Shown: one piece after another, positions 46,697 through 55,322 of the stretch
Numbering within the stretch: the first letter of the stretch is position 1
Layout of the letters: every line of letters starts with the position of its first letter
Position numbers and translations under genes: made by a program
The notes under the pieces: model-generated
Databases searched by the model: none
Seen by the model: only the letters and a program-made list of their open reading frames with translations
Told to the model about the DNA's origin: nothing
DNA from: Catenuloplanes atrovinosus
Lineage (GTDB): Bacteria; Actinomycetota; Actinomycetes; Mycobacteriales; Micromonosporaceae
Length of the DNA stretch: 64,000 bases
Direction: 5' to 3'
Assembly: GCF_031458235.1 (NCBI RefSeq)
Contig: NZ_JAVDYB010000001.1
Coordinates: forward strand, 3,927,001 to 3,991,000

Positions 46697-47464
46697 CTAG
46701 ACGGCGGATCGCATTCCGCTCGAGCCCGCGCCGAGCACGTCCCGGTGCAGCCGCTGCACCTCCGGCGACGGGTCGATGCCGAGCTCGTCGCGGAGCACGG
46801 TGCGCAGCCGGTGGTACGACTGGAGCGCCTCGCCGCGCCGCCCGGCCCGGCCGAGCACCGCGATCAGCTGCTGGTGGAACCACTCGTTGAGCGGGTGCAT
46901 CGCCACCAGGTAGCGCAGCTCGCCGATCAGCTCCCGGCCGCGGCCCAGCGCCACGTCCGCCTGGATGCGCAGCTCGATCGCGCGGATCCGCTGCTCCTCC
47001 AGGTGGGTGGCGTGCGCGCTGAGCGCCCGGCCGAGCGTGACGTCGCCGAGCGGCCCGCCGCGCCACACGTCCAGCGCGGCGCGCAGCGCGGTCGCCGCCT
47101 CGGCGGGCCGGTCGTCGTGCAGCGCGTCGCGGCCGGAGTCCAGCAGCCGGGCGAACGCGTCCAGGTCCAGCCGGCCCGGCGCGAGCACCAGCCGGTAGCC
47201 GCCGCCGATGCTCTCGATCGGCACGTCCAGCCGCTCCCGCGAGAACTGCTTGCGCAGGTGGTAGACGTAGGTCTGGACGGTGGTGACCGCGCTGCGGGTC
47301 GGCTCGTCGCCCCAGATCTCCCGGATCAGGGCGTCCACCGTGACCACCCGGTTGGCCCGGAGCAGCAGGAGCGCCAGCACGGTGCGCACCTTGGGTGGGG
47401 TCGGTGTGAGGATTCGCCCGTCGTGCGTCAGCTCGATCGGGCCCAGGACTCGGAAGTGCGCCAT
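46697..47464 (-). CDS. SARP-family transcriptional activator
   Basis: 255 residues. OmpR-like winged helix first (FRVLGPIELTHDGRILTPTPPKVRTVLALLLLRANRVV; TVQTYVYHLRKQFSRE), then the bacterial transcriptional activation domain (LDAFARLLDSGRDALHDDRPAEAATALRAALDVWRGGPLGDV, LGRAGRRGEALQSYHRLR). SARPs of this short form are pathway-specific activators of type II clusters. ATG 47464 is preferred over 47473 because GGGGGA then sits about 9 bases upstream. Directly precedes KS-alpha on the same strand and is almost certainly its activator. Confidence 0.95.
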   Translation of the reverse strand: MAHFRVLGPIELTHDGRILTPTPPKVRTVLALLLLRANRVVTVDALIREIWGDEPTRSAVTTVQTYVYHLRKQFSRERLDVPIESIGGGYRLVLAPGRLDLDAFARLLDSGRDALHDDRPAEAATALRAALDVWRGGPLGDVTLGRALSAHATHLEEQRIRAIELRIQADVALGRGRELIGELRYLVAMHPLNEWFHQQLIAVLGRAGRRGEALQSYHRLRTVLRDELGIDPSPEVQRLHRDVLGAGSSGMRSAV

Positions 47465-47504
47465 GTCGTGCATCCCCCGTGGTGACGTACGAATTCCGTT
47501 CCCA

Positions 47505-47518
47505 CGAAGCTATGGACC
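47505..47518 (-). promoter_or_regulatory. Candidate promoter element of the SARP gene
   Basis: Minus strand reads GGTCCATAGCTTCG, 12 of 14 identical to the element before KS-alpha. The TAGCTT hexamer is 43 bases before ATG 47464, nearly the same spacing as at KS-alpha, which suggests shared control, for instance SARP autoactivation. Confidence 0.5.
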
Positions 47519-47616
47519 GCGGCCCGGACGGCACAGGCACTTCAGGTCAGGATCGGGTATCACCAATGGGGATCGCCCGGTATCGAAAGGCGCATTGCCT
47601 TCCGGCCGGCGGCGTG

Positions 47617-48288
47617 TCAGCGTGGACGTCCGGTGTCGTCGTCCGGGCTGCTGATCAGCGACGCGGCGAGCGCCTTGTTGACCGCGTCGATGCGCGAGAC
47701 CGCGCCCAGCTTCGCGAAGATGTTGCGCATGTCGCGCTTGACCGTGGCCTCGGAGTGGCCGAGCCAGCGGGCGATCTGCACGTTGGTCATCGCGCGCGCC
47801 GCGAGCTGCAGCGTCTCGCTCTCCCGCGCGGTCAGCCGGCCCGCGTGGCGCCCGCCCTGCACCTGCGCCAGGCTCTCCCGCGACACGGACAGCAGCACCG
47901 ACCCGGACGGCTCGCTGGCGCTGCGCACGGCCGCGATCAGCTCCTGGCGGCCCGCGCTCTTCAGCAGGTAGCCGCGGATTCCGGCGGCCAGCAGGCGGCG
48001 CAGCAGGGCCGGCCCGTCGTACATGCTCAGAATGATCACGGCGGTACGCGGTGAGGTCTCCGCGATGCGGCGGACGGTCTCGGTCGCGTCCGCGCCCGGG
48101 ATCTCCACGTCCAGCAGCACGATGTCCGGCTGGGCCGCGCTCACCCGCGCGATCGCGGTGTCGCTGTCGCCGGCCTCGTCCACCACGGCGATGTCGGGCT
48201 GCGCCTCCAGCACCCACCGCAGGCCGTCCCGGACCAGGGCGTGATCGTCGACGATGACCACCCGGATCGGGTCGGTACGGTCGCTCAC
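47617..48288 (-). CDS. Orphan NarL/LuxR-type response regulator
   Basis: 223 residues. Receiver with DDH at the start, phospho-acceptor Asp60 in LLDVEIPGAD and Lys in YLLKSAGRQE; LuxR helix-turn-helix LTARESETLQLAARAMTNVQIARWLG. There is no kinase next to it. It closely resembles the regulator at 53581-54246 (both have MYDGPALLR, and GAVSRxDAVNKAxAASL near the end), so it may share that system's kinase. It lies 150 bp upstream of the SARP gene on the same strand and could act above it. GTG 48288 has GGGAG just upstream. Confidence 0.9.
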   Translation of the reverse strand: MSDRTDPIRVVIVDDHALVRDGLRWVLEAQPDIAVVDEAGDSDTAIARVSAAQPDIVLLDVEIPGADATETVRRIAETSPRTAVIILSMYDGPALLRRLLAAGIRGYLLKSAGRQELIAAVRSASEPSGSVLLSVSRESLAQVQGGRHAGRLTARESETLQLAARAMTNVQIARWLGHSEATVKRDMRNIFAKLGAVSRIDAVNKALAASLISSPDDDTGRPR

Positions 48289-48319
48289 GTCTCCCAGCCC
48301 CCGTCTCGTGTCCCTTGCG

Positions 48320-48355
48320 CCGGGGTGGCCGTCACGCGCGTGACGGCCACCCCGG
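48320..48355. terminator. Perfect 36-bp palindrome, terminator
   Basis: Both halves of 48320-48355 are exact complements (18-bp arms, no loop bases, so about 16 bp when folded). It begins 7 bp after the ScyD/E-like gene stop and lies 31 bp before the orphan regulator start, insulating the polyketide region from the genes to its right. Confidence 0.85.
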
Positions 48356-48362
48356 CCTCCGC

Positions 48363-49490
48363 TCAGCCCGAAGCGGGCACGCGGACCACCTCTCCGGCGG
48401 CGAGGCCGTCGTTCGACACGTAGAACGCGCCGTCCGGGCCCTGCGCGACCGACATCGGCGTGGTCAGCCCGGCGCTCGCCAACTCCGTCCGCGTACCGTC
48501 CCGCTCGACGCGCCAGAGCGCGCCGGTCAGGTCCGCGGAGTCGAGACCGTACCGGGCGATCTCCAGGACCACCAGGCGGCCGCGCCGGTCGAACGTCAGA
48601 TCGATGATGTTGGTGAAGCCGGTCTGGTACACCGTGGGCGCCTGCCCCGGCACGATCCGCCACACCTTGGCGCCGCCCCGCGGGAACGGGTGCCCGGTCA
48701 ACTGGCCGACGTAGAGCGCGCCGTCCGGGCCGCGGGTGACCGCCACCGGCACCGCGTCGGCCGGCACCGTGGCACCCGGCGGCAGGCCCCACTCCGGCGG
48801 CGCCGGCACCTGCTCCTCCGGGAACACCGCCACCAGTTCCACCCGGCCGGACCGGTCCACCGAGAACAGCGTGTTACCGGCCGCGTCCGCCACGTACGAC
48901 GTGCGCGCGCCGGCGTACAGTCCGTACGGCTGGCTCTCCAGCGGGCCGCCGGCCGGGTTGTGCGCCAGCTCGTACGCGGTGACGTCGCCGGTCACCCGCC
49001 ACGAGCCGCGCGGCCCGGCCTGCACCACCGTGCCCAGCGCGGCACCCGCGGGGCCGAGCTGCGCGCGGTTCTCCGGGTTCGTGCTGTACCCGATCGCCAC
49101 GTTCAGCCGCCCGTACGGGTCGAACGCCACGTCGTGCGGCCCGTACGTGGACAGGCCCTCGCCGTCGCTGCGCAGCGACGGCAGCCCGGTGAGCACCCGC
49201 CGCTGCGTGCCACGGGTGATCGCGGTCACCGCGCCGGTGTCGCCCAGGCAGAGCTGCGACTCGTACGGCCCCGGGATGCACGGCCCGGCGCCGCCCGCAC
49301 CCGCCTCGGCGACGTAGAGCGTGCCGTCCGGGCCGAAGGTCAGCCCGCGCGGGTTGACCAGCCCGTCCGCCACCACGCGCGGCCCGCCGCCGGTGCCCGT
49401 CGTCCCCGCCACGGCGCCCCCGGGTGCGAGCGCGGTGAGCGCCAGCACCGGAGCGACGAGAAGGCCGGCACGCTGTGTCCATGTCAGCAT
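48363..49490 (-). CDS. Secreted ScyD/ScyE-like beta-propeller protein
   Basis: 375 residues with a signal peptide (MLTWTQRAGLLVAPVLALTAL ... GGAVA). The rest is a six-bladed-type propeller with NPRGLTFGPDGTLYVAEAG, YGPHDVAFDPYGRL, VTRGPDGALYVGQLTG and SVAQGPDGAFYVSN repeats, the pattern of the ScyD/ScyE family. Two cysteines (GPCIPG, SQLCLG) could pair. Function in actinomycetes is unknown. Strong ribosome site GAGGAG before ATG 49490. Same strand as the multicopper oxidase gene 69 bp upstream. Confidence 0.85.
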   Translation of the reverse strand: MLTWTQRAGLLVAPVLALTALAPGGAVAGTTGTGGGPRVVADGLVNPRGLTFGPDGTLYVAEAGAGGAGPCIPGPYESQLCLGDTGAVTAITRGTQRRVLTGLPSLRSDGEGLSTYGPHDVAFDPYGRLNVAIGYSTNPENRAQLGPAGAALGTVVQAGPRGSWRVTGDVTAYELAHNPAGGPLESQPYGLYAGARTSYVADAAGNTLFSVDRSGRVELVAVFPEEQVPAPPEWGLPPGATVPADAVPVAVTRGPDGALYVGQLTGHPFPRGGAKVWRIVPGQAPTVYQTGFTNIIDLTFDRRGRLVVLEIARYGLDSADLTGALWRVERDGTRTELASAGLTTPMSVAQGPDGAFYVSNDGLAAGEVVRVPASG

Positions 49491-49559
49491 TCGTTCTCCT
49501 CTCTCGCTGTTCGGCGCCCAGTGTGGTCATCCGCGGTCGAGGCGGGCTCGAGCGACGGA

Positions 49560-51611
49560 CTACTCCGGGTGGTTCACGGTGTCGTGCCCCACCTCGTACG
49601 GCGAGGTGACGCCGTCGTACATCACGTGCATCAACATGCCGTTGTTGGCGTGGTCGAGGTTGTGGCAGTGGTCCATCCACAGCCCCGGGTTGTCCGCGCG
49701 GAACCCGATCTCGTAGATCTCGCCGGGCCGGACGTCCAGGCTGTCCGTCCACCATGGACTTCCGGTGACCGGTGCGCCGTTGCGGGTGAGCACCAGCGCG
49801 TGGTGCCCGTGCAGGTGCATCGGATGGTTCTGGTGGCTGCGGTTGACGATCCGCACCTTGACCAGCTCGCCCTCGCGCACCATCAGCGTCGGCGCGTCCG
49901 GGAAGCTCAGCCCGTTGATGGTCGGCAGGAAGTGCATGCGGCCGTCGTAGAACCCGAACCGGTCGTCCAGGATCTGGGTGAAGCCGCGGTCGAACCGGCT
50001 GTCCGGCCCGAACGGCGCGGCGGTCGCGGTGCCGTACCCGTCCGGCGTGAACTCCGGCAGCGTCTCGTCCACCACCGGCGGCGCCTCGCCCGGGCCGGTG
50101 CCCGGGGTGAGCGTCAGCCCGGTGTTGGTGCTGCCCACCTCCGTCAGGTGCACGGGCGTGGCCGGCATGGTGAAGCTCAGGTCGTACCGCCCACCGGTGG
50201 AGACCGGCAGCCGCATCGCGGTCAGTTCGGTCGGGCCGCTGACGTCGACGCCGTCGATCGCCACCACCCGGTACGGCGCGCCGCTGAGCACGAACGCGCG
50301 CGCCTGGGAGTCGGAGACCGGGTTGTTGTCCGTGTTGATCAGGCGCAGCCGGACCGTGGTGCCGGGCGCGACCGTCTGCGTCTGCGGCGTGTCCGCCGCG
50401 CCGAACGCCGGGATGATCTCGTCGCCCGTGTGCCACTCGTGCGGCATCACGGTGATCTCCCGCTGCTCCGGGACGCCGCCGGCCGGCTCCACGATCAGCG
50501 GCCCGAACAGCCCGGCGCGCACGCCCACGATCGGGTTCTGGTGGGTGTGGTACCAGAACGTGCCGGCCTGCTCGGCCCGGAACCGGTACACGTAGGACTG
50601 ACCGGGCTCGACCGAGTCCTGCGTCGCGCCGGCCACGCCGTCCTCCGCGTTCGGCACGTTGAGGCCGTGCCAGTGGATCGTCACGCCCTCGTCCGGCAGC
50701 TGGTTGACCAGCGTGACCTCGACCAGGTCGCCCTGGGTGAAGCGCAGCTCCGGCCCGGGGGCGCCGCCGTCGTAGGTCCACGCCCGGACGGTGCGGCCGG
50801 AGGTGAGGCGCAGTTCGTGCTCGCCGGCGGTGAGCGTGAGGCGCACGTCCGGCTCGCCGTCGCGCGGCCCGGTCAGGTCCGCGACGCTGACCGTCCGTTG
50901 ATGGTGGTCGCCGCCGCTCGGCCCGCCGCCCCAGTCGACCCGGGTGTGGCTCGCCATGCTGAGCCGGTCCGGCACCCGGCTGGCCACGGACGCGCCGCCG
51001 GCCAGCACGGCCGCGCCGACGAGCACCAGCGCGGGGCTGATCAGGCGGATCCACCGCCCGGGCCGGGGTACGGGGGGACCGCCGGCCCGGGCCACCCGGT
51101 GGATCCGGGCCCGCCACCACCAGAGCACCGCGGCAGCGGCGATGACCGGCGTGGCGTGGGTGAGGATGTCGTCGAGGTAGGAGGGGACCGGCCGGGACAC
51201 GTAGCCGACGTACACCCCGACCAGTGCCGAGACCGCGGTGGTGTAGACCGGCACCACGAGGCGCGGGTCGGTGGCGCCGGTGAGCGGGCCGCCGCGGGCC
51301 TGGCCCCACAGCCGCGGCAGCGACCAGGCCAGCACGCCGGCCAGCGGGATCAGCATGATCGGCATCTGCACGATCACCCGGTTCTCCGCGAAGTCCCAGG
51401 CCACGGTCCAGAGCAGGATGGTGGTGACCACCTTGGCCACGGTCGGCACCAGCGCGACCAGCACCAGGACCCGGGCGAGCCGGGCGGCGCGGCGGCGCGC
51501 GGCGTCGTCCGCGGCGCGGGTCACCCGGCCGGTGGCGAACGCCGCGACCGACCAGAGCACGAAAAGGACGCCCGACAGAATGCCGTCGAGATTCTCCGCA
51601 AATTCAAACAT
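49560..51611 (-). CDS. Membrane-anchored multicopper oxidase
   Basis: 683 residues. The first 215 residues hold five to six membrane helices (ILSGVLFVLWSVAAF, IMLIPLAGVLAWSLP, LISPALVLVGAAVLAGG). Then a three-cupredoxin laccase-like enzyme with all four copper motifs: TIHWHGLNVPN, FWYHTHQNP, HPMHLHGHH and MDHCHNLDHANNGML. The active site therefore faces outward, tethered to the membrane. Probable substrates are phenols, metal ions or the redox partners of the membrane. A perfect 10-bp inverted repeat ends 9 bp before its ATG. Confidence 0.92.
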   Translation of the reverse strand: MFEFAENLDGILSGVLFVLWSVAAFATGRVTRAADDAARRRAARLARVLVLVALVPTVAKVVTTILLWTVAWDFAENRVIVQMPIMLIPLAGVLAWSLPRLWGQARGGPLTGATDPRLVVPVYTTAVSALVGVYVGYVSRPVPSYLDDILTHATPVIAAAAVLWWWRARIHRVARAGGPPVPRPGRWIRLISPALVLVGAAVLAGGASVASRVPDRLSMASHTRVDWGGGPSGGDHHQRTVSVADLTGPRDGEPDVRLTLTAGEHELRLTSGRTVRAWTYDGGAPGPELRFTQGDLVEVTLVNQLPDEGVTIHWHGLNVPNAEDGVAGATQDSVEPGQSYVYRFRAEQAGTFWYHTHQNPIVGVRAGLFGPLIVEPAGGVPEQREITVMPHEWHTGDEIIPAFGAADTPQTQTVAPGTTVRLRLINTDNNPVSDSQARAFVLSGAPYRVVAIDGVDVSGPTELTAMRLPVSTGGRYDLSFTMPATPVHLTEVGSTNTGLTLTPGTGPGEAPPVVDETLPEFTPDGYGTATAAPFGPDSRFDRGFTQILDDRFGFYDGRMHFLPTINGLSFPDAPTLMVREGELVKVRIVNRSHQNHPMHLHGHHALVLTRNGAPVTGSPWWTDSLDVRPGEIYEIGFRADNPGLWMDHCHNLDHANNGMLMHVMYDGVTSPYEVGHDTVNHPE

Positions 51612-51620
51612 GATCCGCTT

Positions 51621-51660
51621 TCTGAGGTGCGCATTCGGACACCCTTCCGGGCACCTCAGA
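51621..51660. promoter_or_regulatory. Perfect 10-bp inverted repeat next to the oxidase start
   Basis: TCTGAGGTGC at 51621-51630 and GCACCTCAGA at 51651-51660 flank 20 bp. On the minus strand the second arm ends 9 bases before the oxidase ATG, so a protein bound here, or an RNA stem, could block initiation. Candidate operator or attenuator. Confidence 0.55.
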
Positions 51661-51708
51661 CAACGGTATGGCGACGCGATGCCGGCGCCATCCGTTCGAT
51701 TGCGTCGG

Positions 51709-51732
51709 CGGCTACGTAAATATGCGTAGCCG
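51709..51732 (-). terminator. Hairpin after the response regulator gene
   Basis: 8-bp arms at 51709-51716 and 51725-51732 with an AT-rich 8-base loop, starting 4 bp past the stop of the regulator gene at 51736. It probably ends the double two-component operon before the oxidase gene. Confidence 0.65.
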
Positions 51733-51735
51733 GCC

Positions 51736-52398
51736 TCATTCTCCAGGACTGATCAGACCGGTCTCGTACGCCAGCACCACCAGCTGGGTACGGTCCCGCA
51801 CGCCCAGCTTGGTGATCGCGCGCTGCACGTGCGTGCGCGCGGTGGCCGGGCTCATCGACAGCCGCGCGCCGATCTCGTCGTTGGCCAGCCCGCGCGCGGC
51901 CAGCGCCATCACCTCGCGCTCGCGGCCGGTCAGCACCGCGAGCCGGCCCGGGTCCGCGGTGCGGGCGCCCCGCGCCCGCAGCGTGTCCACCAGCACCCGG
52001 GTGGCCCGCGGCGTCACCAGCATCTCGCCGGCCGCCACCACGCGTACCGCGCGGCGCAGGTCCTCCGGCTCGACGTCCTTCAGCAGGAACCCGTCCGCAC
52101 CGGCGCGCAGCGCGTCGAGCAGGTAGTCGTCCAGGTCGAACGTGGTCAGCGCGATGATCCGTACCGCCGCCAGCGCGGGGTCCGCGGTGATCCGGCGGAT
52201 CGCCTCGACGCCGTCCAGCACCGGCATGCGGATGTCCATCAGCACCACGTCCGGCCGGGTGCCGCGGACCACGGCCACGGCCCGCGCGCCGTCGCCGGCC
52301 TCGCCCACCACCCGGATGTCGTCGCTGTTGTCCAGCAGGCCGTGCAGGCCGGCGCGGACCAGCACCTGGTCGTCCGCGAGCACCACCCGGATCGTCAC
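51736..52398 (-). CDS. NarL/LuxR-type response regulator
   Basis: 220 residues. Receiver with ADDQ, phospho-acceptor Asp55 in VLMDIRMPVLDG, Lys in FLLKDVEPEDL; helix-turn-helix LTGREREVMALAARGLANDEIGARL ... ATARTHVQRAITKLGVRDRTQ. Overlaps its kinase gene by 4 bases. Last gene of the double two-component operon, before the membrane-anchored oxidase, which it may control. Confidence 0.93.
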   Translation of the reverse strand: MTIRVVLADDQVLVRAGLHGLLDNSDDIRVVGEAGDGARAVAVVRGTRPDVVLMDIRMPVLDGVEAIRRITADPALAAVRIIALTTFDLDDYLLDALRAGADGFLLKDVEPEDLRRAVRVVAAGEMLVTPRATRVLVDTLRARGARTADPGRLAVLTGREREVMALAARGLANDEIGARLSMSPATARTHVQRAITKLGVRDRTQLVVLAYETGLISPGE

Positions 52399-53555
52399 GC
52401 GGCCTCCTCGCCGCCGGCGACGGGCAGCCGCGCATGCACGCGGAAGCCACCGCCGGGGCGCGGGCCGGCGGACAGCGCGCCGCCGACCACGGCGGCCCGC
52501 TCCGCCATGCCGCGCAGGCCCACGCCGGGCCCGTCCGGCGGCGCGGCCCCGGCGCCCCGGCCGTCGTCGGTCACCTCCACGTCCAGCGTGCCCGGCGCGT
52601 ACCGCAGGTCGATGCGCACCCGGTGCGCGCCCGCGTGCCGGACCGTGTTGGTCAGCGCCTCCTGGATGATCCGGTACGCGGTGAGCGCCACCGGCCCGGG
52701 AACCGGCGCCGGCTCCCCCGCGGTCACCACCGTGGCCTCGAGCCCGGCGGCGCGCGCGACCTCGGCCAGCGCCGCGATGCCGTCCAGGCCGGGCGGCGGC
52801 GCCAGCGACGCCGGCCCGCGCAGCAGCCCGACCGCGGTGCGCAGCTCCGTCATCGCCTGCCGCGCCGTGGACCGGATCGCGCGCAGCGCCACGCGCGCCT
52901 CGTCCGGCCGGCTGTCCAGCACGTCGTCCGCGAGCCCGGCCTGCACGGTGATCGCCGCGATCGTGTGACCGAGCACGTCGTGCACCTCGCGCGCGATGCG
53001 CAGCCGTTCCTCCGCGACCCGGCGCGCCGCCTCCTGCTCACGGGCGGCCTCCGCGCGCACCAGCCGCTCCTGCGCCTCGGCCAGCCGCACCCGGCGGCTG
53101 CGGATGGTCTCGCCGAGCAGCACCACCACCATCAGCAGCGAGCCGTCCGTCACGGTGGCGGCGAGCGCGGGCAGCCACGGCTGGCCCAGGATGTGGTGCC
53201 GCATCAGCAGCTCCAGCACCAGAAACCCGCCCGCGACCAGCGCGGCCCAGCGCAGCCGGGCGAACGCCGCGGCCGAGTAGAGCGCGGCGGCCAGTGGCAG
53301 CGCGGGCGGGATGCCCGGGTACTCCGCCACGTAATAGCCCATCAGCGCGACGCCGCCGGCCAGCAGCACGCCCAGCGGCCATCGCCGGCGGCCCAGCAGC
53401 AGGACGCCGAGAAGCACCGCGATCGCGGCCGATCCGGCGTCCGGCGGGCGGGCGCCGGGCTCGTCCGCGACGGCGATCGCTATCAGCACGGCCGCCGTCG
53501 TGAGCACGCCCAGGCCCGCGTCCTCGAGGAGCGGCGGTAGCCGGCGGGTGCTCAT
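52395..53555 (-). CDS. NarL-type sensor histidine kinase
   Basis: 386 residues. Six hydrophobic segments fill about 10-140; a coiled linker (RLVRAEAAREQEAARRVAEERLR) leads to HisKA_3 with IAREVHDVLGHTIAAI, phospho-acceptor His192. ATPase domain with IIQEALTNTVRHAGAHR, VTDDGRGAG and GVGLRGMAERA. Start ATG 53555 lies 25 bp after the preceding regulator gene; a longer frame would overlap that gene's end. No large extracellular loop, so it probably senses the membrane itself. Confidence 0.92.
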   Translation of the reverse strand: MSTRRLPPLLEDAGLGVLTTAAVLIAIAVADEPGARPPDAGSAAIAVLLGVLLLGRRRWPLGVLLAGGVALMGYYVAEYPGIPPALPLAAALYSAAAFARLRWAALVAGGFLVLELLMRHHILGQPWLPALAATVTDGSLLMVVVLLGETIRSRRVRLAEAQERLVRAEAAREQEAARRVAEERLRIAREVHDVLGHTIAAITVQAGLADDVLDSRPDEARVALRAIRSTARQAMTELRTAVGLLRGPASLAPPPGLDGIAALAEVARAAGLEATVVTAGEPAPVPGPVALTAYRIIQEALTNTVRHAGAHRVRIDLRYAPGTLDVEVTDDGRGAGAAPPDGPGVGLRGMAERAAVVGGALSAGPRPGGGFRVHARLPVAGGEEAA

Positions 53556-53580
53556 CCGGTCACAGTACGTCGGTGCGCGC

Positions 53581-54246
53581 TCAGGCTCCCTCACCCACCC
53601 GCCGCCGATGGTGCGCGGACAGCAGCGACGCCGCGACCGCCTTGTTCACCGCGTCCACCCGGGAGACCGCGCCCAGCTTGGTGAAGACGCTGCGCAGGTG
53701 CCGCTTGACGGTCGGTACGGCCAGGCCCAGCCGCGCCGCCACCTGTGCGTTGCTCTGCGCCTGGCCGACCAGTTGCAGCACCTCGCGCTCCCGGGGCGAG
53801 AGCACCGGCCGGCGGCCGGCCGGATCCTGCGCCTCCAGCAGGCTGTCCCGGGAGACGGCCAGCACCACCGGCGCGTGGCGCTGGCCGGCGTTGCGCACCG
53901 CGGCGACCAGCTCGCCCTGGCTCGCGCTCTTGAGCAGGTAACCCGCGATGCCGAGCGTGATCAGCTCGCGCAGCAGCGCCGGGCCGTCGTACATGGTGAG
54001 GATGACGACCGCGGTGTCCGGCGAGACCGCGCGGATGCGCCGCACCGTCACGGTCACGTCGTCGCCCGGGATCCGCACGTCGAGCAGCACCACGTCCGGC
54101 CGGTTCGCGCGGACCGCGCGGACCGCGCCGGCGCTGTCCCCGGCCTCGTCCAGCACGTCCAGGTCGGGCTGGGCGCCGAGGATCTCCCGCAGCCCCTCCC
54201 GGACCAGCACGTGGTCGTCGACCAGGACGATCGAGGTGCGGCTCAT
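53581..54246 (-). CDS. NarL/LuxR-type response regulator
   Basis: 221 residues. Asp56 in LLDVRIPGDD, Lys in YLLKSASQGE, helix-turn-helix LSPREREVLQLVGQAQSNAQVAARLG. ATGA overlap with the soluble kinase gene. Its closest relative in the window is the orphan regulator beside the polyketide operon, not the regulator encoded downstream. Confidence 0.93.
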   Translation of the reverse strand: MSRTSIVLVDDHVLVREGLREILGAQPDLDVLDEAGDSAGAVRAVRANRPDVVLLDVRIPGDDVTVTVRRIRAVSPDTAVVILTMYDGPALLRELITLGIAGYLLKSASQGELVAAVRNAGQRHAPVVLAVSRDSLLEAQDPAGRRPVLSPREREVLQLVGQAQSNAQVAARLGLAVPTVKRHLRSVFTKLGAVSRVDAVNKAVAASLLSAHHRRRVGEGA

Positions 54247-55322
54247 CGCGCGGCCCGGTCGCCGGTCCGGGCGGGCAGCGGCACGGCCAGGTCGACGCGG
54301 GTGCCGTACCCGGACCGGCTGGTGATCCGCAGCCGGCCGCCGAGCGCCTCGGCGCGGTCGGTCATCGACCACAGGCCGGTGCCGGTGCGCGCGGCGTCCA
54401 CGTCGAACCCGGTGCCGTCGTCGCGCACCATCGCCCACAGCCGGCGCGGCATGATGTCGACGCGCACGGTCAGCTCGGACGCGGCGGCGTGCGCGAACGC
54501 GTTGTGCATCGCCTCCCGGAGCATCAGGAACACCTGGTCGCGGAGCGCGGCCGGGGCCCACGCCTCGTCGCCGTGCACCGCGACGCGCACCTCCACCGCG
54601 TCACCGCCGCCGAACGTGGCGGCGGCGGCCCGCAGCGCCGGCTCCAGGCTCTCCGGCGGCTCGATCAGGGCCAGCTCACCGGCCATCGTGCGGACGAACA
54701 TCAGCGCGTCGCGCATCGCCTCCCGCGCGCGCCGGACCCGCACGTCCGGCGTGGCGCCGGCCCGCTCCTGCGCGCCCTCGAACGCCTCCAGGCTGCGGTA
54801 CGCCGCGCTCAGCCCGTGCCCGAGCCGGTCGTGCAGCTCGCGGCCGGCCACCCGGCGCTCGGCGCGGTGGGTATCGCGGACGTCGGCCAGCAGCTCGTCC
54901 AGCCGGGCGCGCCCGCTGGTCACCAGCCGCCCGGTGATCGCACGGTGCAGCGCGCCGGCCGCCGCCGCGGTGACCGCGGGCGCGTCCGGGCGGCCGTCCA
55001 CCGCGGTCACCACGGCCGCGAGCACGCTCTCGAACAGCGCACCCACGGCGCGGGCGGCCTGGTCGGGGTCGAGCGCGTCCAGCGTGAACTCCGGCACCTT
55101 CTCCGGGCCGCTGGGCGCGCTCGGCTCGCGCAGCAGCCGGACCGCCGTGGTGATCGTCTGCTCGGCCGCGCCGGCCAGCCGCGCCGTGGCCGGGGCCACG
55201 TCGGTCAGCTCGGGCAGCGCGGTCAGCCGCCGCCGGAACGCCGCCACCGCGGCGGCGCGGTCCCGCTCCAGCACGTGGGCGGCCGCCTCCCGGGCCACGT
55301 CGCCACACCCCTCATGATCCAT
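54243..55322 (-). CDS. Soluble NarL-type histidine kinase
   Basis: 359 residues with no membrane segment. The N-terminal 150 residues are helical and Ala/Arg-rich, an unrecognised sensor region. HisKA_3 motif RELHDRLGHGLSAAYRS with His164; ATPase motifs REAMHNAFAHAAAS, VRDDGTGFD and GTGLWSMTDRAEALGG. The signal must be cytoplasmic or delivered by a partner. GAGGAGTGA lies just before ATG 55322. First gene of the four-gene, two-system operon. Confidence 0.9.
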   Translation of the reverse strand: MDHEGCGDVAREAAAHVLERDRAAAVAAFRRRLTALPELTDVAPATARLAGAAEQTITTAVRLLREPSAPSGPEKVPEFTLDALDPDQAARAVGALFESVLAAVVTAVDGRPDAPAVTAAAAGALHRAITGRLVTSGRARLDELLADVRDTHRAERRVAGRELHDRLGHGLSAAYRSLEAFEGAQERAGATPDVRVRRAREAMRDALMFVRTMAGELALIEPPESLEPALRAAAATFGGGDAVEVRVAVHGDEAWAPAALRDQVFLMLREAMHNAFAHAAASELTVRVDIMPRRLWAMVRDDGTGFDVDAARTGTGLWSMTDRAEALGGRLRITSRSGYGTRVDLAVPLPARTGDRAAR

